Part shown: piece after piece, positions 11,985 to 23,785 of the stretch
Layout: the number at the start of each line of letters is the position of its first letter
Position numbering within the stretch: the stretch's first letter is position 1
Assembly: GCA_946811185.2 (NCBI GenBank)
Contig: OX328105.1
Location: forward strand, 44,950,845 to 45,014,844
Direction of reading: 5' to 3'
DNA from: Hippopus hippopus
Taxonomy: Eukaryota > Mollusca > Bivalvia > Cardiida > Cardiidae
Length of the DNA: 64,000 nucleotides
Notes under the pieces: generated by a model
Seen by the model: only the letters and a program-made list of their open reading frames with translations
The model's database searches: none
What the model was told of the DNA's origin: nothing
Translations under genes and position numbers: made by a program

Positions 11985-12320
11985 GACTACATAGTAAGAC
12001 TGGGTTTTCTTTTAAAAGGTAGAAAACATTTCAGAACAAGAGCTTCACAAAGCGGTGTATATACGCCAGTAAGGGCTTGTCATTGAAATGGCTTAAAATC
12101 TAGAACGCTTGCAGATATCCAAATTTTAAAAAAACACATGCACAACTACACATCATAGAGATTCATTGTGGTAAGTTTGATCTTATTCCAATGAAAACTG
12201 TAGGAGGAGTTGCGCGCACAAGAAATTGCTAACAGATAGATGGACGGATGACCAGCGCCATGACATAATACGGCCCTTCAGGCATATAAAAAGGGAAACA
12301 TGCTGGTTACCAGCATAAGG
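11985..12320. repeat. Fragments of interspersed repeats
   Basis: A partial family A right half (GACTACATAG... GGTAGAAAACATTTC) is followed by a block with AGAGCTTCACAAAGCGGTGT and GGATGACCAGCGCCATGACA, which I recognise as a common molluscan interspersed-repeat type. A lone hairpin fragment with ATGCTGGTTACCAGCAT closes it. Confidence 0.45.
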
Positions 12321-12384
12321 CCTTTTGGATGTCTGCAGCATCTGTAGTATGTGGTGTTCAAACCTTTCTTAACATTTCTTAACA

Positions 12385-12486
12385 CTTAGGCGGCAAAGTG
12401 TGACTTGGGGCACTTGTGCGGAAAGTGTAGATCAAAGATCAGACTGCACAAAATGTGCAGTCTGATCTTTGAGCTGCACTTTCCAA
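12385..12486. repeat. Family F palindromic element fragment
   Basis: Family F as used here is centred on GATCAGACTGCAC followed after a short gap by its complement, flanked by GTGTAGATC-type arms. This copy has a palindrome with arms of about 26 bp (ATCAAAGATCAGACTGCACA). Confidence 0.65.
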
Positions 12487-12707
12487 TATGGTATTTTCTT
12501 TCTGGTGAAATTAACTTTGAAAGTGCAATATTTAGATTTTAATTGTCGAGTTGAAATTTTCCTTTCATTTATTTAGCAGCTTATGGGTTGACATAATCCA
12601 ATCCTAGTAGATCACTTGGTACCACACAGGACATGAAACAATGTGTTGTAGTTTGGATTTTCCAGCTTGGCCAATTTCCTTGTAGGAGTTGATGACAGGG
12701 ATCATTG

Positions 12708-12942
12708 CATTAATCCTATACCACATAATCCCAAGTTTTAACAAACCTTGAGTAAGAGAACTTTTGAAAACATTGTGGGAAAAGGAGAAAATGCTGCTGG
12801 TAACCAGCATTTTGTCCTTTTCCCACAATGTTTTCTACCTTATCAAAAACAAATCATCATTCATGAGCTGTATTCATTTTGTCATCTGCAAATGCTTTCA
12901 GTTTGGACCAGCCTGAGATTTTGGTGTGTGGTAAAGAGTTAA
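12708..12942. repeat. MITE family A, near full-length copy
   Basis: The left terminus is mutated (TTAATCCTATACCACATAAT). The hairpin has an extra CTG at its tip. The right TTAA is present. Confidence 0.8.
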
Positions 12943-13111
12943 GATTCATTTTTCTCCTACAGCTGAGCATTTTTTCTGTGATTGTTACGTAGATAAGCAG
13001 ACGATGGCTTTAGCAGAATATTTTGGGAAGTAGAGGTAAAGAATCACCGGGAAAACTTGGATGGGTGGACTGGCACCCACAATGTAACTAAAATAATGTT
13101 AAAAAACAGTG

Positions 13112-13340
13112 TTAACTCTTTACCAAACAACAAAATTTTAGACTGGTCCAAATTGAAAGCACTTGCAGATGACAAAATAAACGTAACTCACAAGTTGAAA
13201 TTTGTTTCTAGCAGGGTAGAAAACACTGTGGGAAAAGGAGAAAATGCTGGCTACCAGCATTTTCTCCTTTTCCCACAATGTTTTCAAAAGGCTTCTATCT
13301 CAGGGTTGTAAAAACCAGGGCGTGTTTGACAAAGGGTTAA
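13112..13340. repeat. MITE family A, full-length copy
   Basis: Both TTAA borders are present. The order of the internal blocks shows it is inverted relative to the copies at 3742 and 6909. Confidence 0.85.
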
Positions 13341-13558
13341 ATACAATTCAAACAATCAAATCCTTAACATCCTTATAGCAATAGTTTTGTGGGCGGATCA
13401 GACAACAGAGTATCGGAGCCTGTGTCATGTTCAACACCAACACGGGCTTCCCAGGGGGTGCGACTAGAACTGGACGAGAATGATGAAATCAGAGTTAGAA
13501 AGATTTGATATCTGCATTTGTTTCAGTATGAGTGTGAAAGATTGTTTACATGGAAGCC

Positions 13559-13786
13559 GTAACTCTCTACCAAATGGGAAAAATACAGATTTGTCCAAAT
13601 TGAAAGCATTTGCAGACAACAAATAAAGCGTGACTCAAATGATGGAGCTTGTCTTTAATAGGGTAGAAAACATTTTGAAAAAGGAGAAAATGCTGGTTAC
13701 CAGCATTTTCTCCTATTGTCACAATGTTTTTTAAAGGCTTCTTCCTCAGGGTCATTAAAAATGGGATTTATGTGGTCAAGGGTTAA
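13559..13786. repeat. MITE family A copy
   Basis: The left border is mutated, the right border TTAA is intact and the hairpin has several mismatches. Confidence 0.75.
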
Positions 13787-13975
13787 CTGTATACTAAACA
13801 ATTATGTATTCTAATGACCCCCAAGGAAGAGAGATTGTGGAAAGCATTTTGGGAAAAGTAGAAACTGCTTGTGACAAGCAATTTCTCCTTTTGCAAGAAA
13901 GTTTTCAATCCTTTCAGTGAACATCAGCTCATTTACAAGTACTGATTCCAAATTCTAGGTCTGTGGAAACTTGAG

Positions 13976-14159
13976 CCAGTATTCACTAACCACTCTTACT
14001 TTCATTCTTAGTCTTTTTCTGGATTTAGAATGTAACACTACTTCTGATTGGCTAAACAAAATGGTTCAGCCAACCAGAAGTAGTGTTAATTTCAAAATTA
14101 GAAAATTAGTGCAAATAAGACTTATACTGTTCTTAAGAATTGTTGGTGAATACAGACCC
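13976..14159. repeat. MITE family B copy
   Basis: Ends are AGTATTCACTAACCACTCTT and the inverted TTGTTGGTGAATACAG. The internal TCTGATTGGCT inverted pair is retained. Confidence 0.7.
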
Positions 14160-14211
14160 TGATAGTTTCAAATGAAAAAGATTAAAAATATTATATTTTC
14201 AAGGGTTGTGA

Positions 14212-14455
14212 GATGACTCTTTACCAAACAACAAAATTTTGGACAAGACCAAATTGACAGTGTTGTTGGTCAGGAGAATAAATGTAGCTTAAGTGATGAT
14301 TTCTGTCTTTGATAGGGTAGAAAACATTGTTGGAAAAGGAGGAATTTCCCCCTAGTCCCACAGTTTTCATACCCTTTTAGAGAAATTCTTGTCATTTTTA
14401 CCAAAATTTGATTTTGGGTCTGCAGATTCATTAGTATTAGTTGTACAGTTAGGTG
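14212..14455. repeat. MITE family A, decayed copy
   Basis: The left end CTCTTTACCAAACAACAAAA is intact. The hairpin is shortened and the right end is uncertain. Confidence 0.6.
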
Positions 14456-14556
14456 GCAGGAGACTTGGAAACTTGTTCACGGCTATGGCGAATCATGTTG
14501 CCCCGAGCCAAAGGTGAGGTGAAAGTATTTGCAGCCACCACATTTTCTCATTTGTG

Positions 14557-14778
14557 AACCCTTTACCAAATAATCCGGAGCTTTATCGACCCAAGGTTAG
14601 AAGCCTTTCGAAAACATTGTGGGAAAAGGAGAAAATGCTGGTGACCAGCATTTTCTCCTTTTCCCACAAAGTTTCTATCCTATCAGATATCTTAAGATTA
14701 CTTATAATAAGTTGAGTTTTTCGTCTGCAGATGTTTTGAATTTCGGAGAGTCTGAAGTGTATCGTGCAGGAAAGGGTG
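14557..14778. repeat. MITE family A copy
   Basis: The hairpin is good (ATGCTGGTGACCAGCAT at the tip). The ends are slightly mutated (ACCCTTTACCAAATAATCC and GGAAAGGGTG). Confidence 0.75.
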
Positions 14779-14956
14779 AAGGTGTAAACTCTAGCCATAC
14801 TTTATTTGCACTGTTTTACTGCAAATTTTACAGTCGATATGTAAGTACATCTGGAATGTCTTTCAATCAAATGTAAATTCTAATTTTTTTCTCTTCATTT
14901 TCTTTGCACAATACAGTCACATTTAGAAGAAAGTGAATTGTAATAGTGATAAGATG

Positions 14957-15100
14957 TTAACTCTTTACCAGACAACAAAATTTTAGATTTGACTCTATTG
15001 AAAGTATTTGCAGCCAGTGGGGCTTAAATTGTGAGATTTGTCTTTGGAAGCAAAGAAAAAATTGTGGGGAACAGAGAAAATAATGGAAACTAGGATTTAT
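14957..15100. repeat. MITE family A, left half only
   Basis: The left end TTAACTCTTTACCAGACAAC and the first half are present. The sequence breaks off after a mutated hairpin arm. Confidence 0.6.
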
Positions 15101-16055
15101 CACATAACCTCCCCTGTATTCAGTGTAATATACCCATCACAAATTTTCTTACCGTATACACTTTTGATATCACAATTGTGTGACATCATTTTTTTGACGT
15201 CATTTTGTACGTATTTCACAGAAGTGAATGGGTTTTATGGATATTAGCGCATGTACATCTATAGATGGTTTTGCATCTTCTGATCTGTAATTTGTGAAAA
15301 ATTGTTATGTGATAAAAAGATTCTGACATTCGTTGGCATTGGAGATGAAATCTTATGAAAATCGTCAAAAAAAAATGTTATTAAGCTAACCAAAGGCTGG
15401 CTTAATAACATTTTCCCTACACTTGTTTAATAAAATTTTATCTCAAACACCAACTCATGTCAGATCCTATATTTCTCCCATTCCCACACTTAATTCAATT
15501 GCAGTTGTGTATACCAAAGATTAAACATCTGACAAGGTAGAAAACATCTTGGAAAAGAGAGAAAATACTGGTTATCAGCAATGTTTTCTACCCATTCCCA
15601 TTTTAGAAACCATGTGAGCCTCATATCACCTGTTGACCTGACATATTTTGGATTTGAACAAGTTCAAAATTCTGTTGTTTGGTACTGGGTTGAATTGATG
15701 AAAAGCACATGATAGGTTACAGTTTTTTTTAAAAGGCCCAATAGGGGCTACAAACAAACAATGTGCATCATATAATGCATTCAAATTTAGATCACATTAT
15801 TTTAAAGTATGGAAATTATCGTGAAGATGAAACTCTGTTTATGTAAGGTTGGTCAAGAGTTAGTGTTAGTTCCTGGAATAAAAAATAATTTTAAATTAGG
15901 TTAAAAGTAAATAAAAGATGGATAGTGACTTGGCAACTTTTTACCTAGTTTTAACATTGATATTTTTGTCACTGGCTAACACTTGAACCTACTTAACTAT
16001 GACGGACTGTCATCTTCACAAAAATTCCCATACTTTTGAAAGGTATGATTTAAAT
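15101..16055. other. Intergenic stretch with one decayed family A copy
   Basis: A degraded family A copy occupies about 15530-15692 (short hairpin, end GTTTGGTACTGGGTTGA). A small inverted pair, TGTTATTAAGCTAACC with CTTAATAACAT, lies near 15378-15412. Otherwise AT-rich with no plausible exon. Confidence 0.5.
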
Positions 16056-16252
16056 TCAACTGTTTACCACACAATCCAGTTATAATTACCCTGCAGAAGA
16101 AGGCTTTTGGTTTCCAGCATTTTCTTCTCTCCCCCCCAATGTTTTCAATGATCTCAAAGACAGATACTGTTGTTTGTTCCCCATTTTATTTGTGGTCTAC
16201 AAACGTTTTGAATTTGGACAGTTCTAATATTTTTTGTGGGGGAAAGAGTTAA
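16056..16252. repeat. MITE family A, decayed copy
   Basis: The left hairpin arm is missing and the right end GGAAAGAGTTAA is preserved. Confidence 0.65.
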
Positions 16253-16314
16253 ATGCGCTATAGCACATACATAGTTTATTACTTTTGGCAGCCAGTTGGC
16301 TTTTAAGTATATTG

Positions 16315-16539
16315 TTCAGCTCTTTAGCAAACAATAACACTTTAACGTCCCTAAAGAGTAGTCTTTTGAAAATATTGTGGGAAAAGGAGAAAATGCTGGT
16401 AACCAGCATTTTCTCCTTTTCCCACAATGTTTTCTACCCTGTCAAAGACAAATACCATCATCTGAACAAGATTTAAACTGTTGTCTGTAAAGCTCTCAGT
16501 TTAGACACATCTGCATCGTTGTTGTGTGGTAAAGAGTTA
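16315..16539. repeat. MITE family A copy with perfect hairpin
   Basis: Hairpin arms of about 30 bp are perfect. The right end is TGGTAAAGAGTTAG, so the terminal TTAA has mutated. Confidence 0.8.
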
Positions 16540-16769
16540 GTCTCCTATGCTGAATCGGCCAGAATGATGTATTGAAATATTTAAAATCGTAGAATTTAGT
16601 TTGATTCCTTGATAGGTAATTTAGCAAATACCTCCTCTACTCATGTATATTCAGTGTTAGTATCAGTAAAGATAATTCAACACAAGAAACAGAGCTATGC
16701 AAATAAAAGATATTTATGCATGAAAAATTAATAGTGTGGTTGTTGTTGTTGTCGTTATTATAGAAATGA

Positions 16770-17150
16770 GCCATGCTCTGTGAAAGGGGGGCTCTATTAC
16801 AGAAGCGATATTTAAATTTGTGGTCTGCAAATTCTTGCACTTTTGACAAGCTTAAAATTTCATATTGGTAACAAAATTGATTGTATGGTGTTTAACACCG
16901 TTTTCAACATAATTTTAGTTACACTGCATCTGGTTGTTTATACTTGTGTCTTCAGATAAATTTTATTTACAAGAGCCCCTAGAAATTCTCATGAAAAAGA
17001 AAACTAATTATGTAAATCTAATTGATCATGAATAACAATATGGTTACTATACAGTTTAAATTTAATTGGGCACAATTTAAACGGCAAAAACTGGACTAAA
17101 TTAGTCCCTGTTGCACATATAAATGCAACCAGATAACAGGGTGCTGTTTT
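16770..17150. other. Repeat fragments before the nested block
   Basis: Holds a family C end (ATGAGCCATGCTCTGTG), a family A internal fragment (about 16815-16865) and a SINE-like core fragment (GGTGTTTAACACCGTTTTCA). No gene seen. Confidence 0.45.
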
Positions 17151-17151
17151 T

Positions 17152-17572
17152 AGGTCACCTGAGCACAACGTGCTCAAGGGGAGCTTTTAGGATCACCTGG
17201 TGTCCGTCGTCCATCGTCCGTCATGCATCGTGCATTGTCAACAATTATTTAAACATCATCTCCTCCAAAACCGCTGGGCCAATTTGGACCAAACTTGGCT
17301 GGAATATTCCTTGGGAGGTCCTATTCAAAAATTGTTCACAGAATTTGATTCCATCAAAAACTCTAGTTGCCATGGTAACCAAATGGAATTTTCTAAGAAA
17401 TTCTTTGAAAATCTTCTCCTCTGAAACCGCTGATCAGATTTTCAAATAATTTCACAAAAATGTTTCTTGGGTGCCACTTTTGAAATATTGTTCACAAAAA
17501 TTTGATCCGTCGAAAAACATGGCTCTGGTGGTGGGGGGCTTTTTGCACTACACTGACATGAAGAAATTCTCT
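17152..17572. repeat. GCTCACCTGAGC-type molluscan repeat, left part
   Basis: Starts with GGTCACCTGAGCACAACGTG, then a TCCGTCGTCCATCGTCC run and blocks with AACCGCTGGGCCAATTTGGA and CTCTGAAACCGCTG. The unit is split by the transposon that starts at 17577 and continues at 22152. Confidence 0.75.
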
Positions 17573-17759
17573 TTAAAGGGCAAATCCTAAAATATTTTGA
17601 CCAGACTGTTTTTTTCCTTTAATCAGCTGCAAATGATGTCAGTTAAACATGTGTCCGTCATTTTTCATAAATACCACCCTGTAACATGCCATAAACCACG
17701 GCCGAATTGTCATGCTGATAAACGGCCCTAAAAATGGTACATTGCTTACTTCCCCTGAT

Positions 17760-17800
17760 TCGCTTATCTCCCGTGCATGTGTGACGTCATTGTCGAGTCA
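17760..17800 (+). promoter_or_regulatory. CRE-like site upstream of the THAP gene
   Basis: A GTGACGTCATTG block next to CGCTTATCTCCC lies about 90 bp before the THAP start codon. The same pair of motifs, inverted, lies upstream of the minus-strand frame at the other end of the element (about 21953-22005). This suggests matched promoters. Confidence 0.4.
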
Positions 17801-17889
17801 CTCTGTGTATACCGTCAGTAGACATTAAGTAGGAACGTGGATGATTGTATGCAGATATCTGAGTATTAATGGAGAATTGAGCCGAAAAA

Positions 17890-18266
17890 ATGGTAAATTG
17901 TGCAGCCTATGGCTGCAATGTCGATTCGGGAACTCATAGAAGTAGTATTTTCAAATTTCTGAAGGAATTAAAAAGGAGGAAACTATGGATTCAACGTTTA
18001 AACTGGGGCCGGACAGAGCGACGGATTTTTTGCCATCGGTTCATTCGAAATTGTGTCTGAAATACTTCGATGACAGTCAGTTCTTAATAAGTCCAAAACT
18101 AGCAAAAGAATTTGGTTATAGGAATTTTAGCCTGCGGTTAAAACCTGACGCTGTGCCGACATTATTCGAAACTCCGAGTCGAAAGGAGATAGACCTTAAA
18201 CCGAAACTCCGAAAGACAGACATTCCGCAACGGCAATTTCCAAAAGGAAAATCCAACATGAAGTAG
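17890..18266 (+). pseudogene. THAP-domain first exon, frameshifted
   Basis: Starting at the ATG at 17890, the frame encodes a THAP-type C2CH finger start (MVNCAAYGC, the first two zinc cysteines) and runs to a basic RRKLWIQRL stretch. The rest of the domain continues in another frame from about 17985: HSKLCLKYFDDSQF, then the LKPDAVPTLF box typical of THAP domains. So one frameshift separates the halves. The fourth zinc ligand, normally His in a CxxH motif, is Tyr here (CLKY). THAP fingers bind DNA in transposases of the Kolobok and P groups. The frame ends at a TAG overlapping a possible donor (AAGTAGGTAATT). A sequencing error could mimic the frameshift, but the ligand loss supports decay. 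Confidence 0.75.
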
Positions 18267-18389
18267 GTAATTTCTTTTTTCTTGAAATTGGAATACATGA
18301 ATTGTTATTCGTACTAATTTACCTTTTTCTACATTACCGCTTCATTCTGAACAAAGAGAAAATGCTGCCGTTTTCTCCCTTTTCCAAAT

Positions 18390-18600
18390 GATTTCAACAT
18401 TTAACAAAATTGTAGATTCATCCAAATTCATAACATAAATTTTTCAAATAACATAGTCGACATTGTTCAAATGATGTAAACTTTCAAGGGATAATAATCA
18501 TTCTTTGAACAGCAAACATCATTTTCTTCCCACACTGTTTTTCAAACACTCTTTCTTTAGGTATTGGAAACTAGATCTAGGGTTTGTATGGTAAAGGGTG
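18390..18600. repeat. MITE family A, decayed copy inside the transposon
   Basis: Blocks with TTAACAAAATTGTAGATTCA and TGTATGGTAAAGGGTG are recognisable. The central hairpin is badly eroded. Confidence 0.5.
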
Positions 18601-19499
18601 AAATCAGTATCTGGCTACCCCTAATCATGGTCATAAATGTAAATCCATCACCGACCAGTTGAAACAATACAGGAAATGGTTACATAACATTTGCATATCT
18701 CACCCCTTTACACTGTAATGTTTGTTGGTGACAGTAAACCCATGTTATCCCTTAGATCTACACTATTTCTCTTTGACATTTCACTGGGTCTCCCTAAACA
18801 GTGTCTACAAGTGTTTAGCAGATTTTATAAACAATATTTACATTAAAAAATATGATTATGGTTGATTTAATTCGAAGTCTATCCCCACTGCCATAAATTT
18901 TGATGATTTTAAGGGTATTTTATTTTGTTCTATACTCTACCAAGCCATTGCAGGTGTGCGTACGATTTACTAAGTTGTAAGAGAAAAAAACGCTGCATGT
19001 CAGAGTCAGATTCAGTTCATGTCATGAAAGTTGATAAGATAGCATCCTTATGCTTATGAGATAGATTTAGATGGTTGAAGAAATGGTCATTACCTTGCAT
19101 CTGTATTGAAAAAAAAAAAACATAAATTTGTTCAGGGATGAGTTTGAAGTACATGATCATAAAACGGGAGAGGGCACATTTCTCACAGAGTATAAGTTCT
19201 AGCGTGCACATTTTAATACCCTGAAATTCATTTGTAAATATTTGCAACAAAAAAGTTACAAATAAGCAATCAGAGGACAGCTAGGTTTTAGTGATGGAAT
19301 AAATTGGAGAAACTATTCCATTTTCTATTCAGACATGCCATCGCCTCTAGGCCTGTAGACGCTCATGCATGTGTGCTGCATAATGCTTAAGTGTCTACAG
19401 TTTGGCCGTTCTATATATAGTTTTAGATCGGCTATTTTTGTATTTTTGACATCAAATTGATTATGAAATGACTTACCTGTTGTAGTAAATTTATAATAA

Positions 19500-19575
19500 A
19501 CAGGAAAAAGCGTTTAATTTTTGTTGTAGACGCTTGTAGACACTTGTAGATGCTTGTAGACACTTGTAGACGCTT
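19500..19575. repeat. Short minisatellite, ~12-bp unit
   Basis: Repeats of TTGTAGACGC/TTGTAGACAC, about five copies. Confidence 0.75.
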
Positions 19576-19889
19576 TTTAGGGATTTCACTCTTAAAAATG
19601 ATTTGACAACTTACATGCATTTTGAACAAATTTTGAATTATATCTATACAATTTTGATTTGTGGATATTTCCTTTTCCTATCCATATTATGTCTTCTAGA
19701 CAGGCTACTGAGAAAAATGTTTTGAACATGTCAGTATGAAAATTTTGAAAATGCATATAATTTGACACAAGTCATTTTCTCTGATAATCAGACAAAAGTG
19801 AGAAAATTAAATTAACCCATTTTTTTTTTTTTTTTAAATTAAGAAACAGAATGTTTTTGACCAGGCTCACACACCAATTCTTTTACCTT

Positions 19890-20106
19890 TTACCTCAAAA
19901 TTCTGATCTTCAACCACCCTAATGGGGGAGGCTTTTGAGGACAGGGTGAAAAAAGGAATAAGTCCTGATTCCCAGAGTTATCTTCTTTTCCTACAATATT
20001 TTCTACCCTCAAACCTATTGTCAAGGCCACATTTGATCTGTGATCTGCAAATACTTTCGGTGTGGAGTGGACAAGTCTAAAGTTTTGCCATCTGTGTAAG
20101 GGTTTA
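19890..20106. repeat. MITE family A, decayed copy
   Basis: The block order is as in family A. The hairpin is only partly paired and the ends are mutated. Confidence 0.5.
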
Positions 20107-20212
20107 GCCTAACCCTTACCCAAATGATAAAAAATTTAAATATTTCAAATCCACAGCATTTAAATATGACCGATAAAATGTGATTGTTTATTGGAATTTA
20201 GTTTAACTTAGT

Positions 20213-20437
20213 TTAACCCTTTACCAAACAATCCTTTGTTTTAACGACCCTTGTGAAGAAAGAAAAACCTTTTGAAAACATTGTAGGTAAAGAAGGTAAC
20301 CAGTATTTTCTCCTTTTTCTACAGTGTTTTCTACCCCATCAAAGACAAGTCCAAACATGTGAGTAAAATTTAATTTGTTGACTCCAAATGCTTTCAATTC
20401 GGTTAAGTCAATAAATTTGATGTTTGGTAATAATTTA
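20213..20437. repeat. MITE family A copy
   Basis: The left border TTAACCCTTTACCAAACAAT is intact. The hairpin is shortened and the right end is TTTGGTAATAATTTAA. Confidence 0.7.
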
Positions 20438-20551
20438 AACATGTATTTTACACCTCTTAAGAAACAAGTTCATACAACTCGTACTAATCTCTTCGGATAC
20501 TGCTTCCTGGGAGCCAAAACAAAACTCGTGCCCAATGTGTGGGATTTATAT

Positions 20552-20784
20552 TTAACCCTTTACCAATCAGTCCCTAGTTTTTACGACCCTGAGACAGAAG
20601 CCTTTTAAAAACATTGTAGGAAAAGGAGATAATGCTGGTAGCCAGCATTTTCTCCTTTAACCACAATGTTTTCTACTCTGCTGGAAACAAATTTCAATTT
20701 TTGAAATATTTAACTTTATGTTGTCGTCTGCAAGTGATTTCAATTTGGACCTGTTTAATATTTTGTTGTTTGGTAAAGAGTTAA
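20552..20784. repeat. MITE family A, full-length copy
   Basis: TTAA borders are present on both sides and the hairpin is nearly intact. It is nested in the Kolobok-like element, so it transposed after that element inserted or was carried within it. Confidence 0.8.
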
Positions 20785-21740
20785 AAATAGAAAATATTGT
20801 GGATAAAGGACCAATTGATAGTTACCAGCTCTTTCTATGTTTTTACAATGAATCTGAAGTCGTCTATACTGCAATTTGACCGGAATGTCAGTATTAACCG
20901 CTCAGTCCCTAGTAGAAGGTAGACCAATTTGAGACTTACCCAAATTGAAACATTTTGCATAAGACAGACAAGAACTGAACAAATTACAATTCAGAGTTTA
21001 AGACTTTCACAGAGAAGCTCTATATGGAACATACAATAGCTATACATGTATGATAAATTTTTGCATTGAATGGATCATGTGGACAAGGTAAACAGCAAAA
21101 AAGTATTTCACACAGGTAGATCCCCTCTCCCTCTCTCTGATGTTCATGTATTTCTGTATGGTAAGAAAAACAACTAAAATAATTTTTAAAATAATTTTGA
21201 GAATTAAGTCTTAATAATCTCGGAACATATACTTTTATCAAATTTCATACTGGTTAACAGCATTTCAAAATATTCTTATTCTCATCAGGGATCGTATATA
21301 AGATCCCTGTTCTCATGAAAATCGTGATTTATTGTGTAACCCTTCACCCACGAGAGAATAAACTTGTACCCGTCAATGTTTACAGAATTCTTTACAAGGC
21401 ACAAATATCAACAAGGACCCATCAACAAATAGTTAGAACTAACATCTCACGATTATCAATCGTAAAAGTCAAGAAAAGGGTTATTTGACATGAAACTAAA
21501 GTGTCGGGGTAATGTCTTCAAAAGTGCCGGGGAACTGTCTTGTGGAACTGTCTTGAAACCGTATTTTTTTTTTTTTTTTTGTTGTTGTTGTTGTTGTTTA
21601 ATTCCGCCCGTTAATCTACTGAAAATGCTTCACGTGAAACAAAGTTTATGCCATACACTTAATTTTATCATGTGTAGAATAATATATTTCTGTAAGCGAT
21701 GTTCGCCCCGTAATAAACGTATTTCAATAGCGCGCAATAC

Positions 21741-21935
21741 TCAACACGTTGAAAAGTCCGGCACAACATCGTCATTTTCGTCATAAGTAGGCGAAACGTT
21801 ACTTTTATCCTCGTCATCAGAAACTTAATAAGTTTCTTTAAAAATTGGCTCGTACATGTAAGGCCTTACCGGCCCAGAATCGTCTATTTCTTCGTCTTCA
21901 ATATCGCTCAGTTCACTATCGTAAACAACGTCCAT
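21741..21935 (-). pseudogene. Decayed acidic frame near the right end of the transposon
   Basis: Reading from the ATG at 21935, a 36-codon frame is very acidic (DSELSDIEDEEIDDSG) and contains RPYMYEP before a TAA. The same frame continues with another acidic stretch to a TGA near 21741. An acidic N terminus followed by a PYxxEP motif recalls invertebrate proteins that carry the zinc-binding P2X7-type C-terminal domain. The diagnostic cysteine core is not intact, so this is only a guess. The ATG lies 212 bp inside the right terminus, facing the THAP gene. Confidence 0.4.
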
Positions 21936-22151
21936 ATTGAAAGAAGCTCTCCTATGACGTCACAAATCAAGGGACGCAACAATAAGTAAGGGAGATAAGC
22001 GATGCAATTAAAAATTAATAAGCAGAAATATGAATTGAAAAAAAGTACTTTTACTAATTTTTTTTTCAAATTACAACATTACCAGGTTACCATTTGATAA
22101 GTGTAGATTTGAAAATTAACCATATCTGAAACTTGTTGATTTGCCCTTTAA

Positions 22152-23712
22152 ACATCATCTTCTCCTAAACCGCTACACCAATGTGGACCAAACTTGGCTG
22201 GAATGTTCCTTGGGAGGTCCTCTTTAAAAAGTGTTCACAGAATTTGATTCCATAAAAAACTCTGGTTGCCATGGCAACCAAATGGAATTTTCTAAGAAAT
22301 TTTTTTAAAAATCTTCTCCTCTGAAACCGCTGGTCAGATTTTGAAATAATTTCACAGAAATATTCCTTGGGTGACCCTTTTCAAAAGTTGTTCGTGAAAT
22401 TTTGATCCGATGATAAACATGGCCATGGTGGGGGGGGGGGGGAGGCTCTTCGCATTCTTTAAAAATCTTCTCCTCTGAAACCGTTGGTCAGATTTTGAAA
22501 TAATTTCACAGTAATGTTCCTTGGGTGACCCTTTTCAAAACTTGTTCGTGAAATTTTGATCGGTCGAAAAACATGGCCATGTTGTTGGTGGGGGGGGGGG
22601 GGGGGCGCTTTGCGTCGTGCGGTGTCAACTATTCTTTAAACAACTTCTCCTCCTAAACCGCTGGGCCAATTAAAACCAAACTTGGCTGGAATGTTCCTTT
22701 GGAGGTCCTCTTTAAAAATTGTTCACAGAATTTGATTCCATCAAAAACTCTGGTTGCCATGGCAACCAAATGAATTTTTCTAAGAAATTCATTGAAAATC
22801 TTCTCCTCTGAAAGTGCAGGTCAGATTTTGAAATAATTTCACAGGAATGTTCCATGGGTGACCCTTTTCAAAACTTGTTCGTGATATATTGATCAGTCGA
22901 AAAATATGGCCATGGTGGGGGGGGGGGCTCTTTGCACTGTATGGACTTAAAGAAATTCTTTGAAATTCTTCTCGTCTTAAACCACTTGTCAGATTTTGAA
23001 GCTATTTCACAGAAATGTTCCTTGGGTGTGCCTTTTGAAAACTTGTTTGCAAAATTTTGATCCATCAAGAAACATGGCTGTGGTGGTGGTGGACTATTTG
23101 CACTATATGGACATGAAGAAATTCTTAAAAATTCTTCTTCTCTGAAAGCACTGGTCAGATTTTGTAATAATTTCACAGAATTGATCTTTTTGTAACCTTT
23201 TGATATTCATCAAAAGACTGTGTAGGTATTTTGATGAAAAGAGCTATTGCAGACGTCAACCTATACCAGGTGAGTGCGCTGGTGAGAAATGCTGATCAAT
23301 ATGCACACTTTCTACTTGATGTATTTGATAGCTATGTATTGCAAGAGGTAATATAAAACTGTTATCTTTGGAATACATGCATAATATTTCACCAGTTATC
23401 AAAATGGCCTCTATCTGGGTGTTAACCGCCCTGTTGTTGATCATTTCTGTACTCTATGATAGATTGTTTTCTGAATTCTATACAAACTTTATATGCTGAA
23501 TTCTGATTCGTCAAAAACATGGCTGTGGTGATGAATGTAGGGGTGCTGACAGATTTTGAAATGATTTTTTCAGATGACCTTTTTAAAATTGCTTATCAAA
23601 ATAATGATTTTGTTTCCAAAATTTCAATACTTTAAAAAAAAATGGCTATGGTCCTCTCAAAAATTCAGGTGAGCGATCCAGGGACATCTTGGCCCTCTTG
23701 TTTTTTTTTTTT
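22152..23712. repeat. GCTCACCTGAGC-type molluscan repeat, right part
   Basis: Continuation of the unit interrupted at 17573. About four imperfect internal repeats contain CTTCTCCTCTGAAACCGCTG, each followed by a short G-run (22431, 22595, 22917). It ends with the family-typical CAGGTGAGCGATCCAGGGAC, CTTGGCCCTCTTG and a poly-T tract near 23700-23716. The minus-strand frames here are translations of the internal repeats. Confidence 0.75.
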
Positions 23713-23785
23713 TTTTCGTCTGCTCTCATTTTACCGCAGAAAAGCACACCTGTCATTGGGGGCTACCAGTAGACTGTACACAAGG

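Larger units (their letters stand above)
17577..22147 (+). mobile_element. Kolobok-like DNA transposon (TTAA target duplication, THAP gene)
   Basis: The ends are perfectly inverted: AGGGCAAATC at 17577 and GATTTGCCCT ending at 22147. Each is directly flanked by TTAA (17573-17576 and 22148-22151), so the element is 4,571 bp. Both flanks belong to the same molluscan repeat, as expected for an insertion. TTAA duplication together with a THAP-type zinc finger is characteristic of the Kolobok superfamily. Inside are a broken THAP gene near the left end (+), a short acidic reading frame near the right end (-), family A MITEs and a small minisatellite. No intact transposase core was found, so the copy is dead. 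PiggyBac also uses TTAA, but the THAP domain argues for Kolobok. Confidence 0.75.

Noticed and set aside
22868..23176. 102-codon minus-strand frame with Pro-rich stretches
   Set aside because: The Pro runs come from G-tracts inside the repeated units of the interspersed repeat.
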